The position numbers and the translations under genes are program-made. Below, piece by piece: positions 21,501-32,315 of a stretch of DNA of 64,000 nucleotides. The notes beneath the pieces were generated by a model. It saw nothing but the letters and a program-made list of their open reading frames with translations. It ran no database searches and was not told the DNA's origin. The DNA comes from Lolium rigidum. Taxonomy: Eukaryota; Streptophyta; Magnoliopsida; Poales; Poaceae. Each line of letters starts with the position of its first letter. Within the stretch, counting starts at the first letter, position 1. The stretch lies in the NCBI RefSeq assembly GCF_022539505.1, contig NC_061510.1, positions 41,131,047 to 41,195,046 on the forward strand, given 5' to 3'.

Positions 21501-21512
21501 CATTTTCTTTCT

Positions 21513-21545
21513 CTTGTTAGGATCTTGTTAGGATCTTGTTAGGAT
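21513..21545 (+). repeat. 11-bp tandem repeat (cttgttaggat) x3
   Basis: Three perfect copies start at 21513, 21524 and 21535. GGATC or GATCC words continue to recur through about 21900 (for example 21541, 21570, 21596, 21618, 21655), which gives the next 350 bases an unusual density of this word. Confidence 0.75.
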
Positions 21546-22136
21546 CCGTTGAATTGATTGGATCTAGTGGTTGTTAGGATCTTGCTTTAACAAATGGATC
21601 CAACACTTGTTTGTAATGGATCCAGCACTTGGTTTGTCGTGGATACTTTTTTCATGGATCTAGATATTCATGCTAAATCTGGTTTCTTATGAAGATCCAT
21701 GTAGAACTTTATAGAGATCTGTGGTCGAAATAAATGTATCCAATGGTTTCTTATGATTTTTCATGAATTTTTTGCTGTGAAAAAAAGTTACTTATACAGG
21801 GATATATGGATACACACTGCATTTTGTGAAGATCCTTTTTCACCGTCCAAATTTGGAAGATCTTCAGATGACAACAATGGATCCACATAAGAAATTTGTG
21901 AATAACTTTTTAAACAACAAGGACCGCTAGATATGAATCTGGCAAAACGTAGGATTTTTTTGCAAAAACGAATCACCAATCTTGATGCAATGGACGGTGA
22001 GAGATAGAGTCTGGGCGCCATAAGGTCCTGCACAAATCCGCGTCCGTCCAAGCGACTGATCGATCCATCTTGTAGCTGTGACAAGCCGTGCTGGTACTCA
22101 ACGCGACCGGAGGTACATGTACGTGCATGAACTGGC
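21546..22136. other. AT-rich stretch with recurrent GGATC words
   Basis: No gene is visible. The stretch resembles the T-rich first introns of grass housekeeping genes, which often carry gatct/ggatc words, but no splice-linked exon could be identified. Confidence 0.35.
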
Positions 22137-22139
22137 TAA

Positions 22140-23388
22140 GGGCATCTCTCCGACGGGGTGCGTCGGCTGAAATGATCGAAATCATCCTGGCGTCTGTTTG
22201 CTTTGGGGGCGACTTCAACAACACAATGCATATTTTTTTTTCCATTCATAAAAATCATAATTTACATTAATAAAAAACATAAAAATGTCATAAAAGCGTG
22301 GTAAAACTAGGTACTGCCTACTGGTTGTCGTTGGTGACGAGGTCGATTTACTCCGGCGTCGGCCATGGAAGCTGGTACGCCGACGGTGGAGGAGGTAGGG
22401 CAGGCCTCCTCCTCGGTAATGTCCGGCGGCTAGGTCTCCGGATCCCACGCCGGCGTGCCTTCGTCGTGGTCGTAGTCTGCCATGTCCGCGTGCTCGTCCT
22501 CGTTCGTGTTCTCCTGGTCGTTCTCCTCTTCTTCCGCGGCGATCTCGCGGTCGAAGTTCGACGTCGCCGAGGTAGCCAACGCGGTGGCGAGCGTCGAACT
22601 CCCACGTCCCGAAAGAGATTCAGTTGTAGGAGTTGAGCGTGTACGCCGGATCTTTCCGGAGATCCGGCGGCAAGATCGCTTGGCTGCGGGGCACCTTGTC
22701 CCGGCGCTCTCGGCCCTCGCGCGGCACGGGGTGTGGGGACCGGCACGCTTCTCGAGTTGAGGTACCAGCCCCCTCCAGGCATGTTTGCGTCCGGCCATGG
22801 TACCGGCCGGTTTTCCTCCGAAAGGCGGCGCGCGAGCTCGACACGGACGTACCGCCCGACCGTGGCTTCTTGCCGGACCGCGAGCCGCTAGCCTCGTGGT
22901 AGTTCTTGGTCTTGCGGAACTGCCAGCATTTCTTCTCCAAGCGTCGGTCGGATGGATAGTGTGGGCTCTGGCAATGGTGTGGTCGGGGAAGTGGACGCCT
23001 GCACCGTCCTTTAAGAGGCTCGGACGCCATCTCGCCTTCAATGTCCTGCCACTGCGACGTCATCCATCTGCGCACGCTCGCGGAAGCAGAGGCGCGCCAT
23101 TAACGCGGCCCTGGAAAAGTTGCAGCGCGCCGCCCGTAAGTAATGCCTCGGAAGACGAAGCATCTGTGCCCCTGCCAGGCGGGCCCGTGCGAGGACCGGG
23201 CGGACGAGCGCTGCGTCCCCGCAGCGTCCGCATAGACGCAAACCTGACGTATATTTGGGTCACGTTTGCGTCGCCGCGAACGGCCGCTATGCATCGCTCC
23301 ACTAGAGGTGGTACCAAACACATTTTCAACCCGGACGCACGCAAACGATCGCTCAACGTGCATTTACATCGTCTCGTTGGAGATGACC
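22140..23388 (-). mobile_element. PIF/Harbinger-like element, 1249 bp, non-autonomous
   Basis: The left end GGGCATCTCTCCGACG and the reverse complement of the right end (GGTCATCTCCAACGAGACGA) are related inverted repeats. TAA flanks both sides (22137-22139 and 23389-23391), the classic 3-bp Harbinger duplication. The interior carries the minus-strand relative of the broken gene in the element at 8240-9898, so the two are family members. Confidence 0.7.
22430..23075 (-). pseudogene. Broken unknown gene carried by second Harbinger-like element
   Basis: The minus strand reads KTKNYHEASGSRSGKKPRSG, then 'REGRERRDKVPRSQAILPPD' and 'LRKDPAYTLNSYN', then in another frame an acidic tail 'AAEEEENDQENTNEDEHADM' ending at 22430. 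The order (EASGS block, PPDLRxDPAY block, acidic tail) matches the gene at 8678-9720. Frames change at least once, so it is not functional. I do not recognise the function. Confidence 0.5.
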
Positions 23389-23391
23389 TAA

Positions 23392-24238
23392 CTGCCTGCT
23401 CGAGACGTGAGACGGGCCGGAGGGGATCAAGAGTAGCGCTGTGACTGTGAAGGGAACTGTGATGGGTAATACTACGATGATGGTTTCTTGGACACTGATA
23501 GGCAATCATGTAGGGGAGTGACACGTCTGGTCGACATGCTGATATGCAATCCATATGTACGACTATCTGATGATGTGTCGCTTGGATGTACTCTGGCTTG
23601 AGTTGTAATCCAGACTATCTTTGACTTTATTAATTTAAAGTTAAGCTGTGTTTGCCTTTTATTTTAAAAAAAGTACCACACTTCCTAAAAACATGAACAT
23701 TTTTAGGTCTCGAAGGACCCCGAGAGCTGCAAATTATATTATCATGGGTGGTTACATTTTACTGGTAAGACTTTGAAAGAAAGGTGAAAAAAATGACCCT
23801 AGACAATTGCCTAAAGGACCTTGAAACTAAAACAGGAAAATCAATCAAGTCATTGGTCCTCTTCACTGGAGCTGAGCCTGCATCGCCGGCCGCCTTTACA
23901 CCACCGGGACGTACCACTTGGGGTAAGAAGAGGCTGATTCTAATGAGAAGCTCTAAGCGGGGGCTCCGCTCTTAGGGTTGTAAGGAACACTGAGTCGAAT
24001 TGTGAGCCCATTGATGAAGAAAATTCGATGACACAACAACTGGTACCTTATAGAACGCGCCATAAAACTAGATTTTTGATTATTTTGAAAGATTATTAAG
24101 TGTAGTTCAAATAACATAATTGAGACTGATTTGGTTAAGTAAGAGAAACTCAATCAAATTCATAACCATCAGGTGCGCACACCCACCAACAAGGCAAGCC
24201 CAACCGACACCATCTCTCTCTCTCTTGCCCGCAGGTCC
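23392..24238. other. Non-coding stretch, nothing certain
   Basis: No domain-bearing frame is visible. A short plus frame at 23784-23975 (MKKMTLDNCLKDLETKTGKS) has no recognisable relatives. The end of the stretch (24205-24234) has a TC-rich run and 'ttgcccgcag' just before the candidate gene. Confidence 0.4.
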
Positions 24239-24489
24239 ATGTGCTGGGGAAGCCATCGCTTTCTCATAGCCGCGCTCCTTCTCCTCCTCCTCTTCCTCAC
24301 CGCCACCATTGGTAACACTTCGCACTTCACCCTGTCTCCCCATGTTTCTCTCCGTGCCGACATTACATGGCCAGCCCTAGCTCACATGTATGTCCATCAG
24401 TCATGCAGGTGCGTGTGTGGCGACCATTCGGAGGAGCAACACTGGCAGCAAGACTCCTGGGACCCGGCTGCGGCGGCAACTATATTTAA
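24239..24489 (+). CDS. Possible small secreted-peptide gene, two exons, cut by an LTR-like insertion
   Basis: The ATG at 24239 gives MCWGSHRFLIAALLLLLLF, a strong signal-peptide-like start with a Leu-rich core and basic His-Arg before it. At 24312 GTAACA can serve as a donor, and AG at 24408 (or 24400) as an acceptor, giving an intron of 97 (or 89) bases, a normal size for grasses. With the 24400 acceptor the second exon ends at a TAA at 24487-24489. With the 24408 acceptor the frame runs on into LTR-like sequence beginning about 24495. The mature part matches no peptide-hormone motif I know. It may be a truncated gene or a chance frame. Confidence 0.25.
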
Positions 24490-24494
24490 AAACT

Positions 24495-25324
24495 ATGTTG
24501 ATAAGCCCCAAGCGTAGAGGATCACCGTAGTACAACTCGATAAGTACATGAGTGTTGAACCCACGAGGAGCTGAAGGTAAACTATCCATTCTCTACAGCC
24601 CTATAAGCCACTTATATGGCCTTCTATGCAAAGTTAGGATTTATAATGTGTTTGTGTTTGTGAAGAGGTTTCTATTATAAAATTACAAGTGTTGGAATTA
24701 AAATGTACTACCTCCGTTTCAAGGAATAAGGCGTCCTCGTTTTACGAGCTTTTTATTTGACCAAGAATTACTTCAAATAGATAAAGATTATTTATATGTA
24801 ATTAATATCATTAAAAAGTGCTTTTCAATATGAATCCAACAATACTAATTACATATAATACAATCAAGATTTTGTTGCTCAATTTTTATGGTCAAAGTTC
24901 GTCTTGGAATGCGCGTGCGCCTTATTCCTTGAAACGGAGGTAGTAAGAAGTAAAACTAGAGCAAGACAATAAAGAATAATGAAGTGAGGTGAAGTAAAGT
25001 AAAGTGGGGTAATTCAAGGAGTAAATGTTCAGGCAAATTGTTTTTTATTTGTGTAGTTATCACAGTTAGTTAAGCTTAGTATAGTTTTTTTAGTGTTTCT
25101 TCTAGAAAGGAGCCATAGATAGGTGTTTGATAAGAGATCAGTAGGGAGATGATGTAGAGGTGTTATGGATATTGATGAAGAGGTGCATCCCAATATGGAG
25201 ATGGCAATCCCCGTGACGGCGTCCACGGGAGGCGGTGGCGGCAGCCCGGCGGCGGCGGCTCCTAGAGGGGCGACGGCCCTAGGGACAAGCAGCCCCTTGC
25301 CCCTTCTTCTTCCTTGGACATGGT
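24495..25324. mobile_element. LTR-like segment of an unassigned retrotransposon
   Basis: It begins 'tgttgataagccccaagcg' and continues 'gtacaactcgataagtacat' and 'gagtgttgaacccacgagga', phrases I associate with long cereal LTR retrotransposons. The right part (25190-25310) is GC-rich (ggaggcggtggcggcagccc). A Stowaway sits inside at 24708-24943. Neither a second LTR nor coding sequence is seen. Confidence 0.45.
24708..24943. mobile_element. Stowaway MITE, 236 bp, well preserved
   Basis: The terminal inverted repeats are identical over 26 bases (CTACCTCCGTTTCAAGGAAT, then AAGGCG), and TA flanks both sides (24706-24707 and 24944-24945). These are the defining features of Tc1/Mariner-type Stowaway MITEs. 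There is no coding capacity. The perfect repeats suggest recent activity relative to the copy at 19200. Confidence 0.92.
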
Positions 25325-26332
25325 GCTGGTGTCAGTTCTTGTTTTCTGCTGTTTTTATATTTCAGCGAAGTTGTATAGGAAATATTCTCGGAATTGGACG
25401 AAACGAAAGCCAAAGTTCCTATTTTACTGTCACGAAGACGGAATCCAGATAAGAGACGGAGAAGAGCTAGGAGGCGGCCGCACCATGCCTAGGCGCGGGC
25501 CACCCCCTGGCCGCACCTAGGGGTGGTGTGGGCCGCTCGGGCACCCACCGACTTTGCCCTTCCGCCTATATATTCATCCGTTCGGGAAAAAGCTAAATAC
25601 CCGAGCCTCCATCCACGAAAAGTTCCGTCGCCGCCACCATCATCGACCCTATCTCGGGAGGATTCTGAAGCTCTTCCCGGCACACTGTCGGAGAAGGATA
25701 TCATCACCGGAGGCCTCTACATCACCATCCCCACCTTCGAAGTGATGTGTGAGTAGTTCGTCTCTGGACTACGGGTCCATAGCAGTATCTAGATGGCTGT
25801 ATTCTCCTCATTATGATTCATGTTTAGATCTTGTGAGCTGCCTATCATGATCAAGATCATCTTTATGTAATGCTACATGTTGTGTTTGTTGGGATCCGAT
25901 GAATATTAAATACTATGATTGAGATTGATTATAGACTTGTTATATGTTATTTGTGATCTTGCATGCTCTCCGTTGCTAGTAGATGCTCTGGCCAAGTATG
26001 TCCATGTGACTTCAAGAGAGAGTATTTATGCTCGATGTGGGTTCATGCCTCTATTAATCTGGGAGAGTGACAATAACTTCTAAGGTTGTAGATGTGTTGT
26101 TGCTACTAGGGAGAAAACAACAATGCTTCTATTGTTTACTTTACGCACTTCACTTAATGCAATAATTTGTTGCTTGCAACTTAATACTGAAAGGGTGCGG
26201 ATGCTAACCTGAAGGTGGATTATTAGTCATAGATGTAGTTGGATTACGGTCTATGAATCTTGTTGTAATGCCCAAATGAATCTCATAGTAATCATCTTGT
26301 CATGTATGGTCTTTATTCTATCAATTGCCCAA
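25325..26332 (+). mobile_element. LTR 'G' of an Athila-like element, both ends missing
   Basis: It aligns with the LTR at 29333-30929 from 'ttttctgctgttttt' and 'aaatattctcggaattggac' through the TATA box (TATATATT, 25567-25574), 'cgggaggattctgaag', 'gtgagtagttc', 'cctatcatgatcaagatcat' and 'gttgggatccgatgaat' to 'tcaattgcccaa'. The first 130 or so bases are missing. The right end is cut where the next LTR begins at 26333. Confidence 0.8.
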
Positions 26333-26681
26333 TGATACGTCTCCAACGTATCTATAATTTCTTATGTTCCATGCTAGTTTTATGACAATACCTACATGTT
26401 TTATTCACACTTCATAATGTTTTTATGCATTTTCTGGGACTAACCTATTAACAAGATGTCACAGAGGCCGGCTCCTCGTTTTCTCGCTGTTTTTGATTTC
26501 AGAAAAGTTAGTTTACAAATATTCTCGGAATTGGACGAAACAAAAGCCCACGGCCCTATTTTCCACGGAGTGTTCCAGAAGTCCGAAGAAGAGTCGGGGA
26601 AGGTCAGCAGGGGGCCCACACCATATGGCGGCGCGGCAGTGGGGCCCCTCGCGCCGACCTATGGGGAGGGAGCCCCTGGCT

Positions 26682-26686
26682 CCCCC
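26682..26686. repeat. Target site duplication of solo LTR, left
   Basis: CCCCC, repeated at 28468-28472 across the solo LTR. Confidence 0.85.
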
Positions 26687-28467
26687 TGTTGGAGATATGC
26701 CCAAGAGGCAATAATAAAAGTGGTTATTATATATCTTTATATTTATGATAAATGTTTATATACCATGCTATAATTGTATTAACCGAAACATTGATACATG
26801 TGTGATATGTAAACAACAAAGAGTCCCTAGTATGCCTCTTAACTAGCTTGTTGATTAATGGATGATTAGTTTCATAATCATGAACATTGGATGTTATTAA
26901 TAACAAGGTTATATCATTGTATGAATGATGTAATGGATACACCCATATTAAGCGTAGCATAAGATCTCGTCATTAAGTTATTTGCTATAAGCTTTCGATA
27001 CATAGTTACCTAGTCCTTATGACCATGAGATCATGTAAATCACTTATACCAGAAAGGTACTTTGATTACACCAAACGCCACTGCGTAAATGGGTGGTTAT
27101 AAAGGTGGGATTAAGTATCCGGAAGTATGAGTTGAGGCATATGGATCAACAAAGGGATTTGTCCATCCCGATGACTGGATAGATATACTTCCGGGCCCTC
27201 TCGGTGGAATGTCGTCTAATGTCTTGCAAGCATATGAATAAGTTCATAAGAGACCACATACCACGGTATGAGTAAAGAGTACTTGTCAGGAGACGAGGTT
27301 GAACAAGGTATAGAGTGATACCGAAGATCAAACCTCGGACAAGTAAAATATCGCGAGACAAAGGGAATTGGTATTGTATGTGAATGGTTCATTCGATCAC
27401 TAAAGTCATCGTTGAATATGTGGGAGCCATTATGGATCTCCGGATCCCGCTATTGGTTATTGGTCGGAGTGAGTACTCAACCATGTCCGCATAGTTCACG
27501 AACCGTAGGGTGACACACTTAAAGTTGGATGTTGAAATGGTAGTATTTGAATATGGAATGGAGTTCGAATATTTGTTCGGAGTCCCGGATGAGATCCCGG
27601 ACATCACGAGGAGTTCCGGAATGGTCCGGAGAATAAGATTCATATATAGGATGTCATTTTATGTGAATTAAAATACCGTGGAAGGTTCTATGGAAGGTTC
27701 TAGAAGGTTCTAGAAAAGTCCGGAAGAAACCACCAAGGAAGGTGGAGTCCACATGGGACTCCACCTCCATGGCCGGCCAACCCTAGTGGGGGAGGAGTCC
27801 CAAGTGGACTCCCCTTAGGGGGCCGGCCACCCCCCATATGGGAGGTGGAACTCCCACCTTTGGTGGGAGTCCTAGCTAGGCTAGGTTTCCCTCTCTATGG
27901 AAGGTTTTTGGTTCGGGTCTTATTCGAAGACTTGGAGACCAACTCTTGGGGATCCACCTATATAATGAGGGGCATAGGGGAGGGGCCGGCCACACCAAAG
28001 CCACAAGTTGGCCGCACCCCCTTGAGGCCGGCCACCCCCTCCCAAACCCTAGCCGCCCCCTCTCCTCCATAGCTCCCGCGTGCTTTAGCGAAGCTCCGCC
28101 GGAGTTCTCCACCGCCACCGACACCACGCCGTCGTGCCGTCGGATTCAAGAGGAGCTACTACTTCCGCTGCCCGCCGGAACGGGAGGTGGACGTCGTCTT
28201 CATCAACAACCGAACGTGTGACCGAGTACGGAGGTGCTTCCCGTTCGTGGCGCCGTAACCGATCGTGATCAAGATCTTCTACGCGCTTTGCAAGCGGCAA
28301 GTGAACGTCTACCGCAGCAACAAGAGCCTCATCTTGTAGGCTTTGGAATCTCTTCAAGGGTGAGACTCGATACCCCCTCGTTGCTACCGTCTTCTAGATT
28401 GCATCTTGGCTTGGATTGCGTGTTCGCGGTAGGAAAATTTTTGTTTTCTATGCAACGTTATCCTACA
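26687..28467 (+). mobile_element. Solo LTR of the Angela/BARE1/WIS copia group, 1781 bp
   Basis: It begins TGTTGGAGATATGCCCAAGA and ends 'gcaacgttatcctaca', both hallmark ends of this group. Inside are 'cactgcgtaaatgggtggtt', 'ggaatgtcgtctaatgtctt', 'acctatataatgaggggca' (TATA region near 27957) and 'caagagcctcatcttgtagg'. CCCCC flanks both sides. A single LTR with intact duplication and no internal region is the product of recombination between the two LTRs of a once complete element. No protein remains. Confidence 0.95.
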
Positions 28468-28472
28468 CCCCC
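28468..28472. repeat. Target site duplication of solo LTR, right
   Basis: CCCCC, identical to 26682-26686. Confidence 0.85.
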
Positions 28473-29332
28473 GACGCTGCCCCTTCGCCTGTTTATTCCT
28501 TTGTCTCCGAAAACCCTAGTACCGAGAGCCAAAATACGAGAAAAGTTCCAGAGACGCCGCCGCTGTCAACCCCATCTCGGGGGTTCTGAAGATCTCCTCC
28601 GGCACCCTGCCGGGGAGGGGAATCATCACCGGAGGGCTCTACATCACCATGCCCGCCTCCGGACTGATGCGTGAGTAGTTCATCCTTGGACTATGGGTCC
28701 ATAGCGTAGCTAGATGGTTGTCTTCTCCTATTATGCCATCATGTTTAGATCTTGTGAGCTGCCTATCATGATCAAGATCATCTATTTGTAATGCTACATG
28801 TTGTGTTTGTTGGGATCCGATGAATATGGAATACTATGTCAAGTTGATTATCGATCTATCATATATGTGTTGTTTATGATCTTGCATGCTCTCCGTTGCT
28901 AGTAGAGGCTCTGGCCAAGTTGATACTTGTAACTCCAAGAGGAGGTATTTATGCTCGATAGTGGGTTCATGCCTCCATTGAATCTGGGACAATGATGTAA
29001 AGTTCTAAGGTTGTGGATGTGTTGTTGCCACTAGGGATAAAACATCAATGCTTTGTCTAAGGATATTTGTATTGTTTACATTACGTACGTACTTAATGCA
29101 ATTGTGTGTTGTTTGCAACTTAATACTGGAAGGGGTGCGGATGCTAACCCGAAGGTGGACTTTTTAGGCATAGATGCATGCTGGATGGCAGTCTATGCTC
29201 TTTGTCGTAATGCCCTAAGTAAATCTCATAGTAGTCATCATGATATGTATGTGCATTATTATGCCCTCTCTATTTTTCAATTGCCCAACTGTAATTTGTT
29301 CACCCAACATGTTATTTATCTTATTGGAGAGA

Positions 29333-30929
29333 TGATACGTCTCAAACGTATCTATAATTTCTTATGTCCCATGCTACTTTTATGATGATACTCACATGTT
29401 TTATACACATTTTATGTCATTATTATGCATTTTCCGGCACTAACCTATTGACGAGATGCCGAAGAACCAGTTGTCGTTTTCTGCTGTTTTTGGTTTCAGA
29501 AATCCTAGTAAGGAAATATTCTCGGAATTGGACGAAATCAACGCCCAGGGTCTTATTTTTCCACGAAGCTTCCAGAAGACCGAAAGGATTAAGAAATGGG
29601 GCGACGAGGCGCCGCCACACTAGGGCCGCGCGGCCCAAGGGGGGCCCGCGCCGCCCTAGCGTGTGGCCCCCTCGTCAGCTCCCCGACTCCGCCCTTCCTC
29701 CTACTTAAAGCCTTCGTCGCGAAACCCCCAGGACCGAGAGCCACGATACGGAAAACCTTCCAGAGACGCTGCCGCCGCCAATCCCATCTCGGGGGATTCA
29801 GGAGATCGCCTCCGGCACCCCGCCGGAGAGGGGAATCATCTCCCGGAGGTCTCTTCATCACCATGATCGCTCCGATCGATGTGTGAGTAGTTCACCCCCG
29901 GACTATGGGTCCATAGCAGTAGCTAGATGGTTGTCTTCTCCTCATTGTGCTATCATGTTAGATCTTGTGAGCTGCCTATCATGATCAAGATCATCTATTT
30001 GTAATGCTACATGTTGTGTTTGTTGGGATCCGATAATATGGAATACTATGTCAAGTTGATTATCAATCTATCATATATGTTGTTTATGTTCTTGCATGCT
30101 CTCCGTTGCTAGTAGAGGCTTTGGCCAAGTTGATACTTGTGACTCCAAGAGGGAGTATTTATGCTCGATAGTGGGTTCATGCCTCCATTGAATCTGGGAC
30201 AGTGACATAAAAGTTCTAAGGTTGTGGATGTGTCGTTGCCACTAGGGATAAAACATCGATGCTTTGTCTAAGGATATTTGTGTTGATTACATTACGCACC
30301 ATACTTAATGCAATTGTCTCGTTGTTGCAACTTAATACTCGGAAGGGGTTCGGATGATAACCCGAAGGTGGAGTTTTTAGGCATAGATGCATGCCGGATA
30401 GCGGTCTATGTACTTTGTCGTAATGCCCCGATTAAATCTCATAGTACTCATCATGATATATGTATGTGCATTGTTATGCCTTCTTTATTTGTCAATTGCC
30501 CAACCGTAATTTGTTCACCCAACATGCGTTTATCTTATGGGAGAGACACCATTAGTGAACCGTGGACCCCGGTCCATTCTTTACATCTCGAAATACAATC
30601 TACCGCAATTGTTCTTTATCGTTCTTCGCAAACAAACATCATCTTCCACACAATACGTTTAATCCTTTGTTTACAAGCAAGCCGGTGAGATTGACAACCT
30701 CACCGTTACGTTGGGGCAAAGTACTTCGATTGTGTTGTGCAGGTTCCACGTTGGCGCTGAATCCCCGGTGTTGCGCCGCACTACACTCCGCCACCAACAA
30801 CCTTCACGTGTTACTTGACTCCTACCGGTTCGATAACCTTGGTTTCTTATCGAGGACAAACTTATCGTTGTGCGCATCACACCTTCCTCTTGGGGTTCCC
30901 AACGGACGTATGTCGACTACACGCCATCA
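29333..30929 (+). mobile_element. 5' LTR 'E' of an Athila-like element, complete, 1597 bp
   Basis: It starts TGATACGTCTCAAACGTATC and ends 'cgactacacgccatca', followed by a tRNA-Asp-type primer-binding site, so it is a 5' LTR. U3 contains a GC-rich block (ggccgcgcggcccaag, 29620s) and 'ctacttaaagcc' (about 29700), a TATA-like site. The 5 bases before it are AGAGA. It is inserted in LTR F of the same family. The matching 3' LTR is not in the window, or lies in the gap at 32105. Confidence 0.85.
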
Positions 30930-30937
30930 AGATATTT

Positions 30938-30957
30938 TCCGGCGCTCGTTGTCGGAA
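30938..30957 (+). promoter_or_regulatory. Primer-binding site (tRNA-Asp type), mutated
   Basis: 'tccggcgctcgttgtcgga' follows the LTR end after 8-9 bases. It resembles TGGCGCCGTTGCCGGGGA, the complement of the plant tRNA-Asp 3' end, with an inserted base and a few substitutions. It would prime minus-strand DNA synthesis. Confidence 0.7.
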
Positions 30958-31229
30958 GATCAAGACACGCCCGCAAGGGGAGTCTCCCACTTCCAATCTC
31001 TTTACTTTGTTTTTGTCTTGCTTTACTTTACTTTATTTACTGCTTTGTTTGCTCTTTATATCAAAAATACAAAAAAAATAGTTGCTAGCTTTACTTTATT
31101 TACTGTCTTGCTCTCTATATTAAAAACACAAAAAAAATTAGTTACTTGCATTTACTTTATTTAGTTTGCTTTATTTACTATTACTAAAAATAAGTAATCC
31201 GGAAGTTTAAGTTCGTTCATTTAAGCAAC

Positions 31230-31852
31230 AAGGGGGAGGAAGTTTTAAAGATGCTTGGTATAGAATTAGTGATGCTCATCATAGGTGCATTAAGAAACAC
31301 TCCACTATTATACTACTTAGGAACTTTTATGTTGGTATCTCTAGTTGGAATAGGTATGCTCTTGATACTCTTGCGGGAGGTGATTTCCTAGGCACTCCTG
31401 CTTTAGAAGCTAGTTGCATCATTGAGAGTCTAGTTGGAATACCACCTGTTAATGAAGCTAAAATTGAAATCTCTCTTGAAGATGTCATGAAAAAGTTGGA
31501 GGTCATAGAGAAAAATCTTCTAAGTGTTGAGACTAAATTGGGAATATTACTTAGTAACACTGATAAACTTGATAAAACTCTTAGTGGAATCAATGAGAGA
31601 ATTGCTGTTTTAGAAACTTGTGCTACTCATGATAATCGAACCCATAGGATTAGTGAACTTGAAGAAGCCATGGGAACCTTGGGTTCAACTTTTTCTTCTC
31701 TTAAGTTTAAGGAGAAAGCTTATGTGGGTAAGGAGCAAAAGTTTATGTATGTCTCTAAAGTGCCTAAGCCAAAAAAAACTATTATAGGCCTAAAATTGAC
31801 AAAGCCCTTAGCACCACTACGGATGGGGGAGCATCTAAGATACAATGCATAG
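31230..31852 (+). pseudogene. Gag fragment of a gypsy element
   Basis: An open frame without its own start reads GGSFKDAWYRISDAHHRC, then 'LDTLAGGDFLGTPALEASCI', a coiled-coil-like part (MKKLEVIEKNLLSVETKLGI, 'DKLDKTLSGINERIAVLE') and a basic part near 'KKTIIGLKLTKPLAPL'. The order matches the C-terminal half of gag in long Triticeae gypsy elements. The N-terminal half and everything after gag are absent. Non-coding sequence with 'gggagacaacccattatttt' follows at 31952. The copy is therefore internally deleted. It is a different gag from the one at 36236-38164. Confidence 0.65.
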
Positions 31853-32104
31853 TTGAGAAAACTCCAAACCCCTCTGTTGATGCTTCATCTCTTGATAATA
31901 CTTGATTCACACTTTCTGCGCCTAGCTGAAAGGCGTTAAAGAAAAGCGCTTATGGGAGACAACCCATTATTTTACTTCGCACTTTTATTTTATATTTGAG
32001 TCTTGGAAGTTGTTACTACTGTAGCAACCTCTCCTTATCTTTATTTTATTGCATTGTTGTGCCAAGTAAAGTCTTTGATAGTAAAGTCAATACTAGATTT
32101 GGAT
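31853..32104 (+). mobile_element. 3' non-coding internal part of element E
   Basis: It contains 'gggagacaacccattatttt', 'ttggaagttgttactactgt' and 'tgtgccaagtaaagtctttg'. Their reverse complements occur at about 44600-44735 and 62320-62435 in the minus-strand elements, so this is the shared 3' non-coding block of the family. It ends at the gap. Confidence 0.7.
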
Positions 32105-32204
32105 NNNNNNNNNNNNNNNNNNNNNNNNNNNNNNNNNNNNNNNNNNNNNNNNNNNNNNNNNNNNNNNNNNNNNNNNNNNNNNNNNNNNNNNNNNNNNNNN
32201 NNNN
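32105..32204. other. Assembly gap (100 N)
   Basis: A run of exactly 100 N between plus-strand element E and the sequence leading into a minus-strand element. The 3' end of E is lost here. Confidence 0.99.
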
Positions 32205-32315
32205 CATATTCGTCGAGTACTTTTCGGGCTGAAACCTTCGAGATCTACTTGCCCTCTACTTCTAACTAAACCCTAGCCTACAATCCATAGGCATTGACAA
32301 GTTAATCCCTTGTCG
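32205..32315. other. Unassigned retroelement-like sequence
   Basis: 'gtcgagtacttttcgggctg', 'gatctacttgccctctactt' and 'aggcattgacaagttaatcc' read like LTR or leader sequence of another gypsy family. The piece is too short and too close to the gap to assign. Confidence 0.35.

Larger units (their letters stand above)
26333..29332 (+). mobile_element. LTR 'F', interrupted by a solo LTR and cut by LTR 'E'
   Basis: The LTR starts TGATACGTCTCCAACGTATC at 26333, inside LTR G. It runs to 26686, is interrupted by the Angela-type solo LTR (26687-28467), resumes at 28468 and continues to 29332, where LTR E starts. The last 380 or so bases of the LTR are absent here. The 5 bases before it (CCCAA) are the expected target duplication, whose partner would lie beyond the lost right end. 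Confidence 0.85.

Noticed and set aside
21034..21503. Several overlapping open frames on both strands
   Set aside because: They arise from GCC-rich sequence, have low-complexity Arg/Pro/Gly/Ala composition and no domain features, and overlap each other.
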